DNA of 64,000 nt from Larkinella punicea (GTDB lineage Bacteria; Bacteroidota; Bacteroidia; Cytophagales; Spirosomataceae): positions 310,001 to 374,000 of the forward strand of contig NZ_QOWE01000003.1 of the NCBI RefSeq assembly GCF_003334855.1, read 5' to 3'. The translations under genes and the position numbers were made by a program. Shown here piece after piece: positions 1 through 8,540 of the stretch (positions are counted from its first letter, which is position 1; every line of letters begins with the position of its first letter). The notes beneath the pieces were generated by a model, which saw nothing but the letters and a program-made list of their open reading frames with translations, was not told the origin of the DNA and ran no database searches.

Positions 1-347
1 CCGGCCGGTTTGTTCAGCACCAGCACTTCATCGTCTTCGTAAACGATGTTCAGCGGAATGTTTTCCGGCAGAATATCCGTATCGCGGGGCGGATGGGGCA
101 ACGAAACCGTGATGACATCCTGCGGTTTGATTTTATAACTCGCCTTGATGGCATTGCCGTTCACCTTCACCGCTTCCGTATCAATTCCGTTCTGAATTTT
201 GGTTCGGGTCGCGTTCGGCAATCGTTCGGTCAAAAACCGGTCGATTCGCACCAGATTCTGGCCGGGGTCGACCACGATGCGGAAATGTTCGTAAAGTTCG
301 TCTTCATCCGGGTCAGCAAGCACCGGTTCTTCATCCTGCTGGGCCAT
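1..347 (-). CDS. rluD: RluD-type 23S rRNA pseudouridine synthase, 5' part
   Basis: Only the N-terminal 115 or so residues are in the window; the gene runs off the left edge. The reading begins MAQQDEEPVLADPDEDELYE and continues into an S4 RNA-binding domain (about residues 28-90, with RIDRFLTERLP and a VKVNGNAIKASYKIKPQD stretch). It then enters the catalytic domain at VYEDDEVLVLNKPAG, the typical start of the RluA/RluD fold. In this family the enzyme isomerises uridines of 23S rRNA, usually on helix 69. The catalytic HxxGRLDxxTSG motif lies outside the window, so RluD rather than another S4-containing RluA paralogue is inferred. The ATG at 347 follows a TACTTTTG box. Confidence 0.85.
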   Translation of the reverse strand, partial: MAQQDEEPVLADPDEDELYEHFRIVVDPGQNLVRIDRFLTERLPNATRTKIQNGIDTEAVKVNGNAIKASYKIKPQDVITVSLPHPPRDTDILPENIPLNIVYEDDEVLVLNKPA

Positions 348-369
348 GGTCTCAGGTTGTAACATCTTA

Positions 370-377
370 CAAAAGTA
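370..377 (-). promoter_or_regulatory. Possible -7 box for rluD
   Basis: On the minus strand this reads TACTTTTG, a full match to the Bacteroidota -7 consensus TAnnTTTG, 22 bases before the ATG. No good TTTG box is visible at the -33 position, so support is partial. Confidence 0.3.
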
Positions 378-413
378 CCAAGAATCAGACGTTTTAGCGA
401 ACGGTCACTGGTT

Positions 414-447
414 TTTGTTAAAATATCGCGTGACCTTGTTACTTTTG
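414..447 (+). promoter_or_regulatory. Bacteroidota sigma promoter for the lipoprotein/deaminase pair
   Basis: TTTG at 414-417 and TACTTTTG at 440-447 match the -33 and -7 boxes of the Bacteroidota primary sigma factor, with a 22-base spacer. The likely transcript start lies about 35 bases ahead of the ATG at 488. Confidence 0.55.
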
Positions 448-487
448 TGTCGTCGTAAGGAAAACGGCGTGTTGCAACCTGATACAA

Positions 488-937
488 ATGAAAACGTATA
501 TCCCACCCCGCATGTGGCCTTTACGGGCTACCTGTCTGAAAATTGCCCTCATTCTGCCCTTCGCACTGACGACCCTTTCCAGTTGCGAACCCGATGCCGT
601 CGTCGTCCCGGAAATCGAGTATGGCGGTATTTTTACCGTGCAGGAAGCCGATCCGAAGGAAAGTTATTTGTTGACACTGCGTAAAAATCCGGAAAAAGCG
701 AAAACTTTTACCATCGAAAATCTGGCCAATCTGGTCAAAGAACCGCTTCAGGCGACGGTAACAAACAACAAACTGGTGATTTTAGACCAGGCTTTTACCA
801 ACTATTTAGGCGACAAGTATACCGTCTCCGGCGAGGGGGAACTCATCGACGAAACCCTGGTTCTTCGCTATTCCATCAATGGACATAACGGGTATGCCGG
901 ATCGGTTTTCGCGAAAAAACAGGGCGACGGGAAATAA
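488..937 (+). CDS. Small lipoprotein of unknown function
   Basis: This 149-residue protein opens with a long positively charged n-region and a hydrophobic segment ending in TTLSSC. That is a convincing lipobox, with Cys33 as the lipidated residue, so the mature form should be membrane anchored facing the periplasm or outside. The mature part is mostly beta-strand-like and repeats the pattern of a small barrel or lipocalin-like sheet (YGGIFTVQEADPKES, YTVSGEGELIDETLVLRY). I do not recognise a family. An upstream promoter is visible at 414-447. The gene ends 6 bases before the PLP deaminase start, so the two are probably cotranscribed, but the pairing gives no clear function. Confidence 0.75.
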   Translation: MKTYIPPRMWPLRATCLKIALILPFALTTLSSCEPDAVVVPEIEYGGIFTVQEADPKESYLLTLRKNPEKAKTFTIENLANLVKEPLQATVTNNKLVILDQAFTNYLGDKYTVSGEGELIDETLVLRYSINGHNGYAGSVFAKKQGDGK

Positions 938-943
938 ACGGAC

Positions 944-1825
944 GTGAACGACTTGTCGGCGGTTTCTGATTTTTCCCGACTGCAATTTCTGCCAAACCCT
1001 TTTCCGGAAGCGGTGCCCATTCAGCTATATCTGAAGCGGGATGATGAGTTACATCCGGCGGTGTCGGGCAACAAATGGCGCAAGCTCAAATATAACCTTG
1101 CCGAAGCGCGTCGGTTGGGTCACCAAACGCTATTAACCTACGGCGGGGCCTATTCCAACCACATTTATGCCGTTGCGGCCGCCGGTCGCGAATACGGTTT
1201 TTCGACCATTGGCGTCATCCGGGGGGAAGACCACCGGGAGCGCGACACCCCAACGCTGGCCTTCGCCCGTTCGCAGGGAATGTTGCTTCATTTCGTCACC
1301 CGGCAGCAGTTCCGGAACCTGAGCGATGCGGTTTTTCAGCACGATCTTCGGCAACGCTTCGGTACCTGCTACGACCTGCCGGAAGGCGGCACCAACGTGT
1401 TGGCCGTGCGCGGAACGGCGGAAATTATTCCGGAAGTTTTGCAGCAAATCGATTCTTTACCAGACTACGTCTGTTGCCCGGTTGGCACGGGTGGAACGCT
1501 GGCGGGTCTGGAACAATCGGCCCCGAACGGCTTGAAGGTGTTGGGCTTCTCGGCTCTGAAAGGCTTCATTCCTGACCTGAACCAGCCCGGAAACGTGCAA
1601 ATTGACTATCATTTTGGCGGTTATGCCAAAACCACCTCCGAATTGCTGACCTTCATTCGCCGTTTTGAACAGAAAACCGGCGTGCGAATCGAGCAGGTAT
1701 ATACCGGAAAAATGCTGTACGGTATTTACGATCTGGCCCGAAAAAACTACTTTTTACCAGACAGTAAAGTCATCGCGATTCACACCGGCGGTTTGCAGGG
1801 GAGAAGTGACAAGCTGGATGAATAA
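944..1825 (+). CDS. ACC deaminase / D-cysteine desulfhydrase family PLP enzyme
   Basis: The 293-residue protein belongs to the fold-type II PLP family. The Schiff-base lysine lies in SGNKWRKLKYN near residue 50, followed by TYGGAYSNHIYA, the family's substrate-loop motif, and a glycine-rich phosphate-binding CCPVGTGGTLAGL near residue 180. Enzymes of this group either deaminate 1-aminocyclopropane-1-carboxylate or split D-cysteine to pyruvate, sulfide and ammonia; in bacteria without plant association the desulfhydrase role is more usual. The C-terminal IAIHTGGLQG is also typical. The start is a GTG 6 bases after the lipoprotein stop; no ATG upstream is in frame. Length is slightly below the usual 320-340 residues. 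Confidence 0.85.
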   Translation: MNDLSAVSDFSRLQFLPNPFPEAVPIQLYLKRDDELHPAVSGNKWRKLKYNLAEARRLGHQTLLTYGGAYSNHIYAVAAAGREYGFSTIGVIRGEDHRERDTPTLAFARSQGMLLHFVTRQQFRNLSDAVFQHDLRQRFGTCYDLPEGGTNVLAVRGTAEIIPEVLQQIDSLPDYVCCPVGTGGTLAGLEQSAPNGLKVLGFSALKGFIPDLNQPGNVQIDYHFGGYAKTTSELLTFIRRFEQKTGVRIEQVYTGKMLYGIYDLARKNYFLPDSKVIAIHTGGLQGRSDKLDE

Positions 1826-1932
1826 AACTGACTTTCCAGCGTAGTCGTGCGAGTTTTGGGACGAAAACGAAGACCAGTAAAATCACCAGCCAGTCCACTT
1901 TTAAAGAAAATCAATCAACTCAGAATAGACAG

Positions 1933-2925
1933 ATGGAATATCGGAAATTGGGCGAGTCGGATGTAACGGTTTCGGCCATTGCTTTTGGCGCCTGGGCGGT
2001 TGGCGGCTGGATGTGGGGCGGAACGGAACGCAAGGAAGCCGTCGGAGCCATTCAGGCAGCGTATGATCTGGGCGTTACGTCCATCGACACGGCCCCGGTT
2101 TATGGCCAGGGAACGAGCGAAGAAATTGTTGGGGAAGCCATCAAAGACATTCCCCGCGATCGGGTTCAGATTCTGACCAAGTACGGGATGCGGTGGGATC
2201 TGGCGAAAGGAACACTGGCTTTTCATACGAAAAACAACGACGGAACGCCGATCGATGTATACAAATACGCGGCTAAGGAAAGCATCATCAAAGAATGTGA
2301 AGACAGTCTGAAACGACTCGAAACGGATTACATCGACCTGTACCAGATTCACTGGCCGGATGTTACCACCCCGATTTCGGAAACGATGGAAGCGGTAAGC
2401 CGACTGATCGAGCAGGGGAAAATCCGGCAGGCCGGTGTTTCCAACTACAGTGTCGAGCAGATGAAGGAGGCCGAACAAACGCTGAAACTGGCTTCTAATC
2501 AGGTTTCGTATAGCATGGTCAAGCGCGAAATTGAAGCCGACCTGGTACCGTATTGCCTCGAAAACCGGAAGTCGATTCTGGCTTACAGTCCGCTGGAACG
2601 CGGTTTGCTGGCGGGCAAAATCAAACCGGGACACCAGTTTGCCGAAGGAGATCACCGGGTCAATTACAAGGCTTATAAAGATGGGAACATCGACCGGGTG
2701 TGGCCCTTCCTGGATAAAATCATTCCCCTGGCCGAACAGAAGCAGGTAAGCCTGAGTCAGTTGGTGATTCGCTGGACGATTGACCGACCCGGCATTACCG
2801 TCGCTCTCGTGGGTGCCCGGAATGCCGAACAGGCGGTTCAAAACGCCAAAGCCATCGACGTCCGGCTGACGGCGGAAGAGACGGCTTTTATCAACGAGCA
2901 ACTGGAAGCGGTCGTGTTGGTGTAA
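1933..2925 (+). CDS. Aldo/keto reductase
   Basis: This 330-residue protein is a TIM-barrel NADPH-dependent aldo/keto reductase. The catalytic tetrad can be read in order: Asp and Tyr in SIDTAPVYGQGTSEE (about residues 51-58), Lys in QILTKYG (about 83) and His in LYQIHWPD (about 138). The C-terminal TVALVGARNAEQAVQNA carries the NADP-binding signature. Sequence style resembles the YajO/IolS/voltage-channel beta-subunit branch, which reduces sugar or aldehyde carbonyls; the substrate cannot be told. It stands alone, and its TAA stop lies at the edge of the inverted repeat at 2924-3012, shared with the convergent cupin gene. Confidence 0.88.
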   Translation: MEYRKLGESDVTVSAIAFGAWAVGGWMWGGTERKEAVGAIQAAYDLGVTSIDTAPVYGQGTSEEIVGEAIKDIPRDRVQILTKYGMRWDLAKGTLAFHTKNNDGTPIDVYKYAAKESIIKECEDSLKRLETDYIDLYQIHWPDVTTPISETMEAVSRLIEQGKIRQAGVSNYSVEQMKEAEQTLKLASNQVSYSMVKREIEADLVPYCLENRKSILAYSPLERGLLAGKIKPGHQFAEGDHRVNYKAYKDGNIDRVWPFLDKIIPLAEQKQVSLSQLVIRWTIDRPGITVALVGARNAEQAVQNAKAIDVRLTAEETAFINEQLEAVVLV

Positions 2926-3012
2926 CCCTGTCAGCGGTCGAAGACCCTGACAGCGGTTAAGCATTAACGAACCCTCAACCGCTGTCAGGGTCTTCGACCG
3001 CTGACAGGGTTA
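2924..3012. repeat. Inverted repeat between convergent genes (GACCCTGACAGCGGT words)
   Basis: Two arms of about 36 bases (about 2924-2959 and 2977-3012) are near-perfect reverse complements around a 17-base loop. Each arm is itself built of two variants of the word CCCTGtCAGCGGT. The outermost bases of the two arms are the TAA stop codons of the aldo/keto reductase and the cupin, so the structure fills the whole gap and could terminate transcription from both sides, though it has no long T-run. Confidence 0.8.
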
Positions 3013-3561
3013 ACCCAGGTATTTCCGGTAAAACGGCCGGTAGCCGAGCAGCAACGCAAACGGCGTCAAAAGCCCAAATACTATTTTCTGAACGGCAAAG
3101 GGCGGTTTGGCCAGACGGAACACGTGGTCAAAATGATTCATCATGAGGGCTACCTGCAAAAGGCCCGGCACCCCGTCGGCGTTGGTTTTGCCGTCAGTCG
3201 CCAGCCCGGTGTTTAGCTCAAGCAAATATTCTGTATCCATCGCCGGAATCGTTTTCCAGGCAACAACGGTTTTGTCGTCGGTGGCATTCCACATGGAATG
3301 AACGATATTTTTTCTGATGTGGATCTTGTCGCCGGGCTGGAGAGTCTGTAGGTTTCCACCCAAACGAATGGTTAATGCGCCCTGCAACACTTCAAAATAT
3401 TCGTCCTGATGCGGATGGTAATGGGCCATGGGCTCTTTGGAGTGAGCTTCATAAGTCGTTATCAGTTCCAGAAGCTGCCCGTTGGTATCGGCCTGTGTCT
3501 GCACAAACTGAATGATCTGCCCGGTTTTCGGGTTCCGAATTTCTTTTCCTTTATGTGCCAT
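3010..3561 (-). CDS. Cupin domain protein
   Basis: A 183-residue protein with a single cupin beta-barrel at about residues 25-110. The metal-binding motif 1 is visible as HYHPHQDEYFEVLQG (two His, one Glu) and motif 2 as PGDKIHIRKNIVHSMWN. The C-terminal third, from LLQVALMMNHFD to PFYRKYLG, is hydrophobic and may pack against or enter the membrane, a feature seen in DoxX-like or short-tail cupins of Bacteroidota. Cupins of this small size act as dioxygenases, isomerases or sensors; nothing in the context selects one. It is transcribed alone, facing the aldo/keto reductase. Confidence 0.8.
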   Translation of the reverse strand: MAHKGKEIRNPKTGQIIQFVQTQADTNGQLLELITTYEAHSKEPMAHYHPHQDEYFEVLQGALTIRLGGNLQTLQPGDKIHIRKNIVHSMWNATDDKTVVAWKTIPAMDTEYLLELNTGLATDGKTNADGVPGLLQVALMMNHFDHVFRLAKPPFAVQKIVFGLLTPFALLLGYRPFYRKYLG

Positions 3562-3662
3562 GGTGTGTATTTGTTGTCAGGCGAAGATAGCAGGGCCTGT
3601 TCGCAGATACCAAGACATTATTAGGAAGCGGTTGGAAGGTATGAACCCCAAGATCTTATTTC

Positions 3663-3733
3663 AACTTCGTTATTCATTATTCGATATTAATTTATTTGTG
3701 AAGTTAACATATTGAATAGCGAATAACGAAGTT
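3663..3733. repeat. Inverted repeat (CTTCGTTATTC words)
   Basis: Left arm from AACTTCGTTATTC at 3663 and right arm ending GAATAACGAAGTT at 3733 pair over about 25 bases with a few mismatches. It sits just downstream of the histidine kinase stop at 3744 and is AT-rich. The same GTTATTC word builds the inverted repeat at 13280-13387. Confidence 0.7.
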
Positions 3734-3743
3734 TAATTTCGAA

Positions 3744-6700
3744 TCAAACCGGCAAATAAATCGTGAAAGAGGCTCCTTTGTTTAATTCACTTTCGGCGGT
3801 GATCAACCCTTGGTGGTTTTCAACAATCTTTTTGCACAATGCCAGACCAATGCCCGTTCCACTGTATGACTTTCGCCCGTTTAGGCGGTGGAAAATGGTG
3901 AAAATCTGTTCGGCATACTGCTGTTCAAAACCGATACCGTTGTCTTTAAAATTCAGTTTCACGTAAGGCCGGTCGGATTGTAGATTTGGCATAGCGCGAA
4001 CCTCTTCCGGCAGAAGAAGGGTCGATGAAATACGGATTTCAGGATTCTTCTCCGAAAACTTGAGTGAATTACCAATCAGATTGGAAAAAAGCTGATTTAA
4101 CTGCTGTGGAATTGCGTTTAAGATCGGTAATTTATCCTGAATAATAACCGCATTTTTTTGCTCAATTAATAACTCGAAATCCGTTTTAACGTTCGCCAAT
4201 ATTAAATTGAGATCGGTTTTTATAAAAAGTTCATCCGTTCTGGAAAGGCGTGAATACTCCAGCACATCTTTGATTAAATCCGACATGCGCTGCGCCGAAG
4301 AACTGATTTTAGACATTAGATTGATTGACGATTCTTCGTCGTGAAGACTCCCCGTCAACAGTTCCGTAAACGTTTGGATTTTCCGCAGCGGTTCCTGCAA
4401 GTCATGGCTGGCGATGTAGGCAAATTGCTCCAGTTCGTGGTTGGTGCGCACCAGCTCGGCGTTCGTGTTCCGGAGTTCGAGCGTTCGCTCCGTCACCCGT
4501 TTTTCCAGTTCCTCGGCGATTTCTTCCAGATTTTTCCGGGCCTCCACCTGCTGCGTAATGTCGATGGCCGATCCCAGCAACCGGACGGGTTTCTGTTGTG
4601 CATCAAAAATCACTTTCCCAATTGCCCGCACCCAGTGAACGGCATGGTCGGGCCGGGCCAGCCGGGCTTCGTAATACAGGCGCCCCGTTTTAAAAGCTTC
4701 TTCGTGCGCTTTGGCCCGAATCGGAAGGTCATCCGGGTGGATGGCTCCACTAAATTCAGCATGTTGATGGGGCTGATTCGGGGCCAATCCGAAAATTTCT
4801 ACGAGCCGTTCCGAATACTGGAAAATGCCATGCTCGATGTCCCAGTCGTACGTTCCCATTTCGGCGGCTTCGACGGCCAGCCGGGATCGCTGTTCGGCTT
4901 CGAAAATCGAATTCCGGGCTTCCACTTTCTCCGTCACATCGTTGACAGTCACCATAATACCGGAAACACTAGCATCAGATTCGAACAAGGGGGCATACTC
5001 AAAATCAAAGTAATATTTGCCCATGCCCTCCGGGGTGTTCACATAGGCGAGGGCTTCTTTTTCCGTGCAGGATTGGCCCGTTTTGAAAACGTTGGCAAGT
5101 AGATCGGGAAACGGCTGATCATGCAATTCCGGGAATACCTCGAGGAGCTTTTTTCCCTGAACCTCCGAAAAGGGTCGTTTCCACAGCGTTTTCAGCATGG
5201 TCTCGTTGGCAATTTCGATGATCAGATCGGTTCCTCTGAAAATCGCCATCGCGATCGGTGACTGAATGACCAGATTCCGAAATTGCCGTTCACTTTCCTG
5301 GGTAGCGTGTTTGGATTTGACCAGCTCGGTCACCTCATTGGCTACCACGATGATACCGCTCACCGACTGGTCGGCTTCCCGCAGGGGCTGGTAGACAAAA
5401 TTGACATAGACGATGTCCGTTTTTCCAAACCGGTTGAGGGCGACGGCAAATTCGTTGCCGAAGAAAGGTTCGCCCGTTTCGACAACCCGGATGAGCAATT
5501 CCAGAATGCCCTGATCACGTACTTCCGGCAAGGCTTCCAGAATTGTTTTTCCGAGCGTCTGCTCCGCCGACTTTCCAATCAGATTGAGATAGGCAGCGTT
5601 GGCAGCTTCAAAAACAAAATGAGTTCCCTGTAAAACCGCAATGCCCACCGGGGCCTGGTTGATGACATTCCGAATGTGATCTTCGGCTTTCAAGCGGTTG
5701 TGTGCAATCGTCAGTTGAGCCTGGCGGTCGATTTCCGCTAACCACTTCGCCTGATTAAATTCGGTTTCGTGGAGTACGAGAATATCAATGGTTATTGCGA
5801 TCTGCGTACCAATCTGCTCCACAAAGTGCTGGTAATCCGTATCAAAATTGCGATGCGGATTAAGGCCGACCACCAGAATCCCTATCTTGTTGCCCGAACC
5901 GGTTTTTTGAACCGGTACAATGTAGGCACTGTCGGGCAAACGGTCGGTCAGGGATTGGACAAGCATTCTGATTTTTTTCGATACCCCCTGAATCCGAACC
6001 GGCTGGCCGGTTTCAACTGCAGTATGGAGTTGCCAGAACTCGTCGGTGGTGGCGTCGGCAAGCGAAACGGTTTTTTCGAATGGATTTTCGTCCGGCCGAA
6101 CACCTGAACAATGAATCAAATGGGCTTCCTGCCCGCTCGGATCGATCAAATAAAAGGCGGCAAACGGAATGTCTTTGTAATTCTGTCCCAGGATGTCAAT
6201 GGCCATCCGGCCCACTTCAACTTTGGTTTTTGCGGATAAAACCTGGCTGGTTAGCGCATTCAGCGTCTGCAACCGGCGTTGTTGCAGAACCTTGTCCGTT
6301 TCTTCGTGACAGGCGCAGAACAAGCCGCCTACTTCCCCGTTCTCGTCGATAATCGGGCTATACGAAAAATTGAAATAGCCCTCTTCCGGAAATTCTTTTC
6401 GTTCCAGCAACAGCATCAAGTCCTGGCCGTAGATCGATTCCTGCTGTTCAAACACCAGGGTTTTCATCGGAAGCAGGCTTTCTTCCCAGATTTCGGACCA
6501 GAGTTCGTTGGCGGGTTTTCCCAGAAAGGCCGGGTGCTTGTGGCCCATCAGCGGCACATAGGCATCGTTGTGAAGGTTGATCAATTCCGGCCCCCACCAG
6601 ATAAACATGGGATAGCTGGACCGAAGCACGATGCTGACGGCGGTTTTTAAACTTTGCGGCCACTGATCGGGTTCGCCCAGTGGCGATTTGGACCAGTCGA

Positions 6701-6782
6701 AAGCCCGCAGGAGTTGGCCCACTTCACCACCGCCTGCCAGAAAGCGGGGTAAATTGGGATTTGGTGTCTGTTTACTTACCAA
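3744..6782 (-). CDS. Multi-PAS/GAF sensor histidine kinase
   Basis: A 1012-residue kinase without obvious membrane segments. The N-terminal about 165 residues form a PAS-like domain (PMFIWWGPELINLHNDAYVP), followed by a GAF-like region (about 175-345) and three further PAS domains (about 370-490, 500-630, 640-760, each with family words such as FEAANAAYLNLIGKS). A coiled stretch leads into HisKA, where the phospho-accepting His is residue 793 in YIASHDLQEPLRK. The ATP-binding domain shows the N box NLIGNSLKFS, G1 box FKDNGIGF and G2 box GTGIGLALCKK. No receiver domain or response regulator follows, so its partner is elsewhere. Two-component kinases of this layout are frequent orphans in Cytophagales. 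Confidence 0.92.
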   Translation of the reverse strand: MVSKQTPNPNLPRFLAGGGEVGQLLRAFDWSKSPLGEPDQWPQSLKTAVSIVLRSSYPMFIWWGPELINLHNDAYVPLMGHKHPAFLGKPANELWSEIWEESLLPMKTLVFEQQESIYGQDLMLLLERKEFPEEGYFNFSYSPIIDENGEVGGLFCACHEETDKVLQQRRLQTLNALTSQVLSAKTKVEVGRMAIDILGQNYKDIPFAAFYLIDPSGQEAHLIHCSGVRPDENPFEKTVSLADATTDEFWQLHTAVETGQPVRIQGVSKKIRMLVQSLTDRLPDSAYIVPVQKTGSGNKIGILVVGLNPHRNFDTDYQHFVEQIGTQIAITIDILVLHETEFNQAKWLAEIDRQAQLTIAHNRLKAEDHIRNVINQAPVGIAVLQGTHFVFEAANAAYLNLIGKSAEQTLGKTILEALPEVRDQGILELLIRVVETGEPFFGNEFAVALNRFGKTDIVYVNFVYQPLREADQSVSGIIVVANEVTELVKSKHATQESERQFRNLVIQSPIAMAIFRGTDLIIEIANETMLKTLWKRPFSEVQGKKLLEVFPELHDQPFPDLLANVFKTGQSCTEKEALAYVNTPEGMGKYYFDFEYAPLFESDASVSGIMVTVNDVTEKVEARNSIFEAEQRSRLAVEAAEMGTYDWDIEHGIFQYSERLVEIFGLAPNQPHQHAEFSGAIHPDDLPIRAKAHEEAFKTGRLYYEARLARPDHAVHWVRAIGKVIFDAQQKPVRLLGSAIDITQQVEARKNLEEIAEELEKRVTERTLELRNTNAELVRTNHELEQFAYIASHDLQEPLRKIQTFTELLTGSLHDEESSINLMSKISSSAQRMSDLIKDVLEYSRLSRTDELFIKTDLNLILANVKTDFELLIEQKNAVIIQDKLPILNAIPQQLNQLFSNLIGNSLKFSEKNPEIRISSTLLLPEEVRAMPNLQSDRPYVKLNFKDNGIGFEQQYAEQIFTIFHRLNGRKSYSGTGIGLALCKKIVENHQGLITAESELNKGASFTIYLPV

Positions 6783-6854
6783 TTCGATGTTCGAAAATAG
6801 CCGGTTTTACGATAAAGTTACTAAATATAAAAAAGTACACCGGATAACGCCCGC

Positions 6855-8441
6855 TTACTTCTTCACTTCCCTGAAATCCAGTTGCTGAATCAGGGCCGGG
6901 TTTTCGGGCGTAAGCGTAAAAAAGACGTCGATATTGGCCTTTTCTCCTTCGATCAGGAAGCGGCCCCGCAGTTGATTTTCGGCAATTAGATCACCCACAC
7001 GAACAATAGTCCCTGCTTTGGCGTACAAATCCTGTACCGTTTTTCGGCGGATTTCCAGCGACAGATCGGGGAAGAAATTTTCCGCAAAGAGTTTGCTTTC
7101 AGCCGCATTCGACCAGTCGGGGAGGAGTTGAAGCAACTCGGCTTTGCGTTGCGCCAGAATTTTGGAAACCGGAATCATGCGGGGTTTTAGGCCCGCCGTC
7201 GTAATCAGCGTATCCAGTGCCGCCCAGTTTACCGAACCCATGCCGGCGTAGGTGAGGTTCCCGAAGGCCACCACGCCAATCCCGTATTCCGGCATGATCC
7301 ACCATTGGCTGCCAAAACCGGGGAGTCCGCCCGTATGACCCACATAAACCCGCCCGTCGCAATCGCGGCTCCAGCGCAGGCCGTAGGCGTAGCTGCTGAC
7401 CATCGGGCAGGCCCGGCCACTGGGGTATTTGAAGCTGGCACTGAGGCTGTTGAATGTCCAGGGTTGCTGCATTTCGCGTACCGAACTGCGTTTCACCGGC
7501 GGTCCGTCGCCACGGCCGGTTTCGGCAGCACTTCGCGCGGGCCAGGCCGACTCATGGAACGCCATGTATTTACTGAAATCCTCCACGGATGTGATTAACC
7601 CGCCCATCGCACCGTATGATCCATCGTGCAACAACGGCTCTTCGAGCCAGGCGTTGTCCTGCCAGCGGTAGCCGTGCGCCAGCAGGGCTGGCGGTATTTT
7701 GGTATATTCCCAAACGGTATGCGTCATGCTCAGCGGTTTGAAAATCGCTTCGTCGATGTACTGCTGGTACGGTTTTCCGGAAACTTTGGTGATGATGGCA
7801 CCCAGCATCGCAAACCCCAGGTTGCTGTATTCATAGGTAACGCCCGGAACGTTTGAAAGCGACAATCCCCCCGCGATCAGTTTGAGCAAATCGGCCGGGC
7901 TGTCGTCCAGTTGCCGGTCACCCCAGGGATTGTCTTCGGGAAATCCCGCCGAATGCGTCATCAGATTCCGAACCGTAATGAGGGGCGAATCCGAGGTCAG
8001 ATACGGCAGTTTTTTCAACTCGGGAATGTAGAGATAAGCCGGATCATCGAGCCGCAGTTTACCTTCGTCCCGCAGTTTCAGAATCGCCATCGTGGTCACA
8101 CTCTTGCTCATCGAGGCAATGCGAAACAGCGACTTCGGCGTGGCAGCTATCTTTTTTGCTACATCCGTATAGCCAAAACCGCCCGCGTGAACCAGCTTTC
8201 CGTCGACAACGATGCCAAACGCCAGCCCCGGAAAGTGGTTTTTTTCGGCATGTTGGCGGTATAAACTGTCGATGATCGGAAAAACCGCTGCGATCTTTTC
8301 ATTCCGCTGGGGATCGGCAAAAACCGGTGCCTGGTAAGTGGTCGAATACGAGGCTGGAAGTCGATCACCGGCAGCGGGTTTGGGCTGGCTCTGGGCGAGC
8401 GACGCAACGAGTAGGGCGAGGGGAAGGAAGTGTTTTTTCAT
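6855..8441 (-). CDS. Secreted serine hydrolase (class C beta-lactamase/DD-peptidase fold)
   Basis: Read from the ATG at 8441 it has 528 residues and opens with the signal peptide MKKHFLPLALLVASLAQSQ; an in-frame ATG at 8474 would add 11 residues before it and is less likely. The beta-lactamase-like domain (about 60-400) carries all three active-site elements: SMSK with the nucleophilic Ser near residue 110, YSN in TYEYSNLGFA, and HTGG in YVGHTGGLPG. The C-terminal 120 residues form an extra beta-rich domain of the kind found in AmpH/EstB-like periplasmic esterases and peptidases. A role in peptidoglycan or small-ester hydrolysis is likely; true antibiotic resistance is not implied. Confidence 0.88.
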   Translation of the reverse strand: MKKHFLPLALLVASLAQSQPKPAAGDRLPASYSTTYQAPVFADPQRNEKIAAVFPIIDSLYRQHAEKNHFPGLAFGIVVDGKLVHAGGFGYTDVAKKIAATPKSLFRIASMSKSVTTMAILKLRDEGKLRLDDPAYLYIPELKKLPYLTSDSPLITVRNLMTHSAGFPEDNPWGDRQLDDSPADLLKLIAGGLSLSNVPGVTYEYSNLGFAMLGAIITKVSGKPYQQYIDEAIFKPLSMTHTVWEYTKIPPALLAHGYRWQDNAWLEEPLLHDGSYGAMGGLITSVEDFSKYMAFHESAWPARSAAETGRGDGPPVKRSSVREMQQPWTFNSLSASFKYPSGRACPMVSSYAYGLRWSRDCDGRVYVGHTGGLPGFGSQWWIMPEYGIGVVAFGNLTYAGMGSVNWAALDTLITTAGLKPRMIPVSKILAQRKAELLQLLPDWSNAAESKLFAENFFPDLSLEIRRKTVQDLYAKAGTIVRVGDLIAENQLRGRFLIEGEKANIDVFFTLTPENPALIQQLDFREVKK

Positions 8442-8507
8442 GGCTGTATTCGGTTGCGCTAAAATAGGACGCATTTATGAAAAGAGCTATTTCTGACCAA
8501 CAAGAAC

Positions 8508-8515
8508 TACCTTTG
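8508..8515 (+). promoter_or_regulatory. -7 box upstream of the radical SAM gene
   Basis: TACCTTTG fits TAnnTTTG exactly and lies 26 bases before the TTG start at 8541. The -33 region holds only TTTC, so this is a partial promoter match; it supports the downstream start. Confidence 0.4.
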
Positions 8516-8540
8516 TCGGGAACGAAGCCCCGGCAGCATC

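Noticed and set aside
1915-2964. A 349-codon open frame opposite the aldo/keto reductase
   Set aside because: It is antisense to a clear enzyme with conserved motifs and has the composition of a shadow frame.
6855-8441. Antibiotic-resistance beta-lactamase
   Set aside because: The extra C-terminal domain and the SMSK/YSN/HTGG set fit periplasmic esterases and peptidases of the serine hydrolase family at least as well; resistance is not supported.
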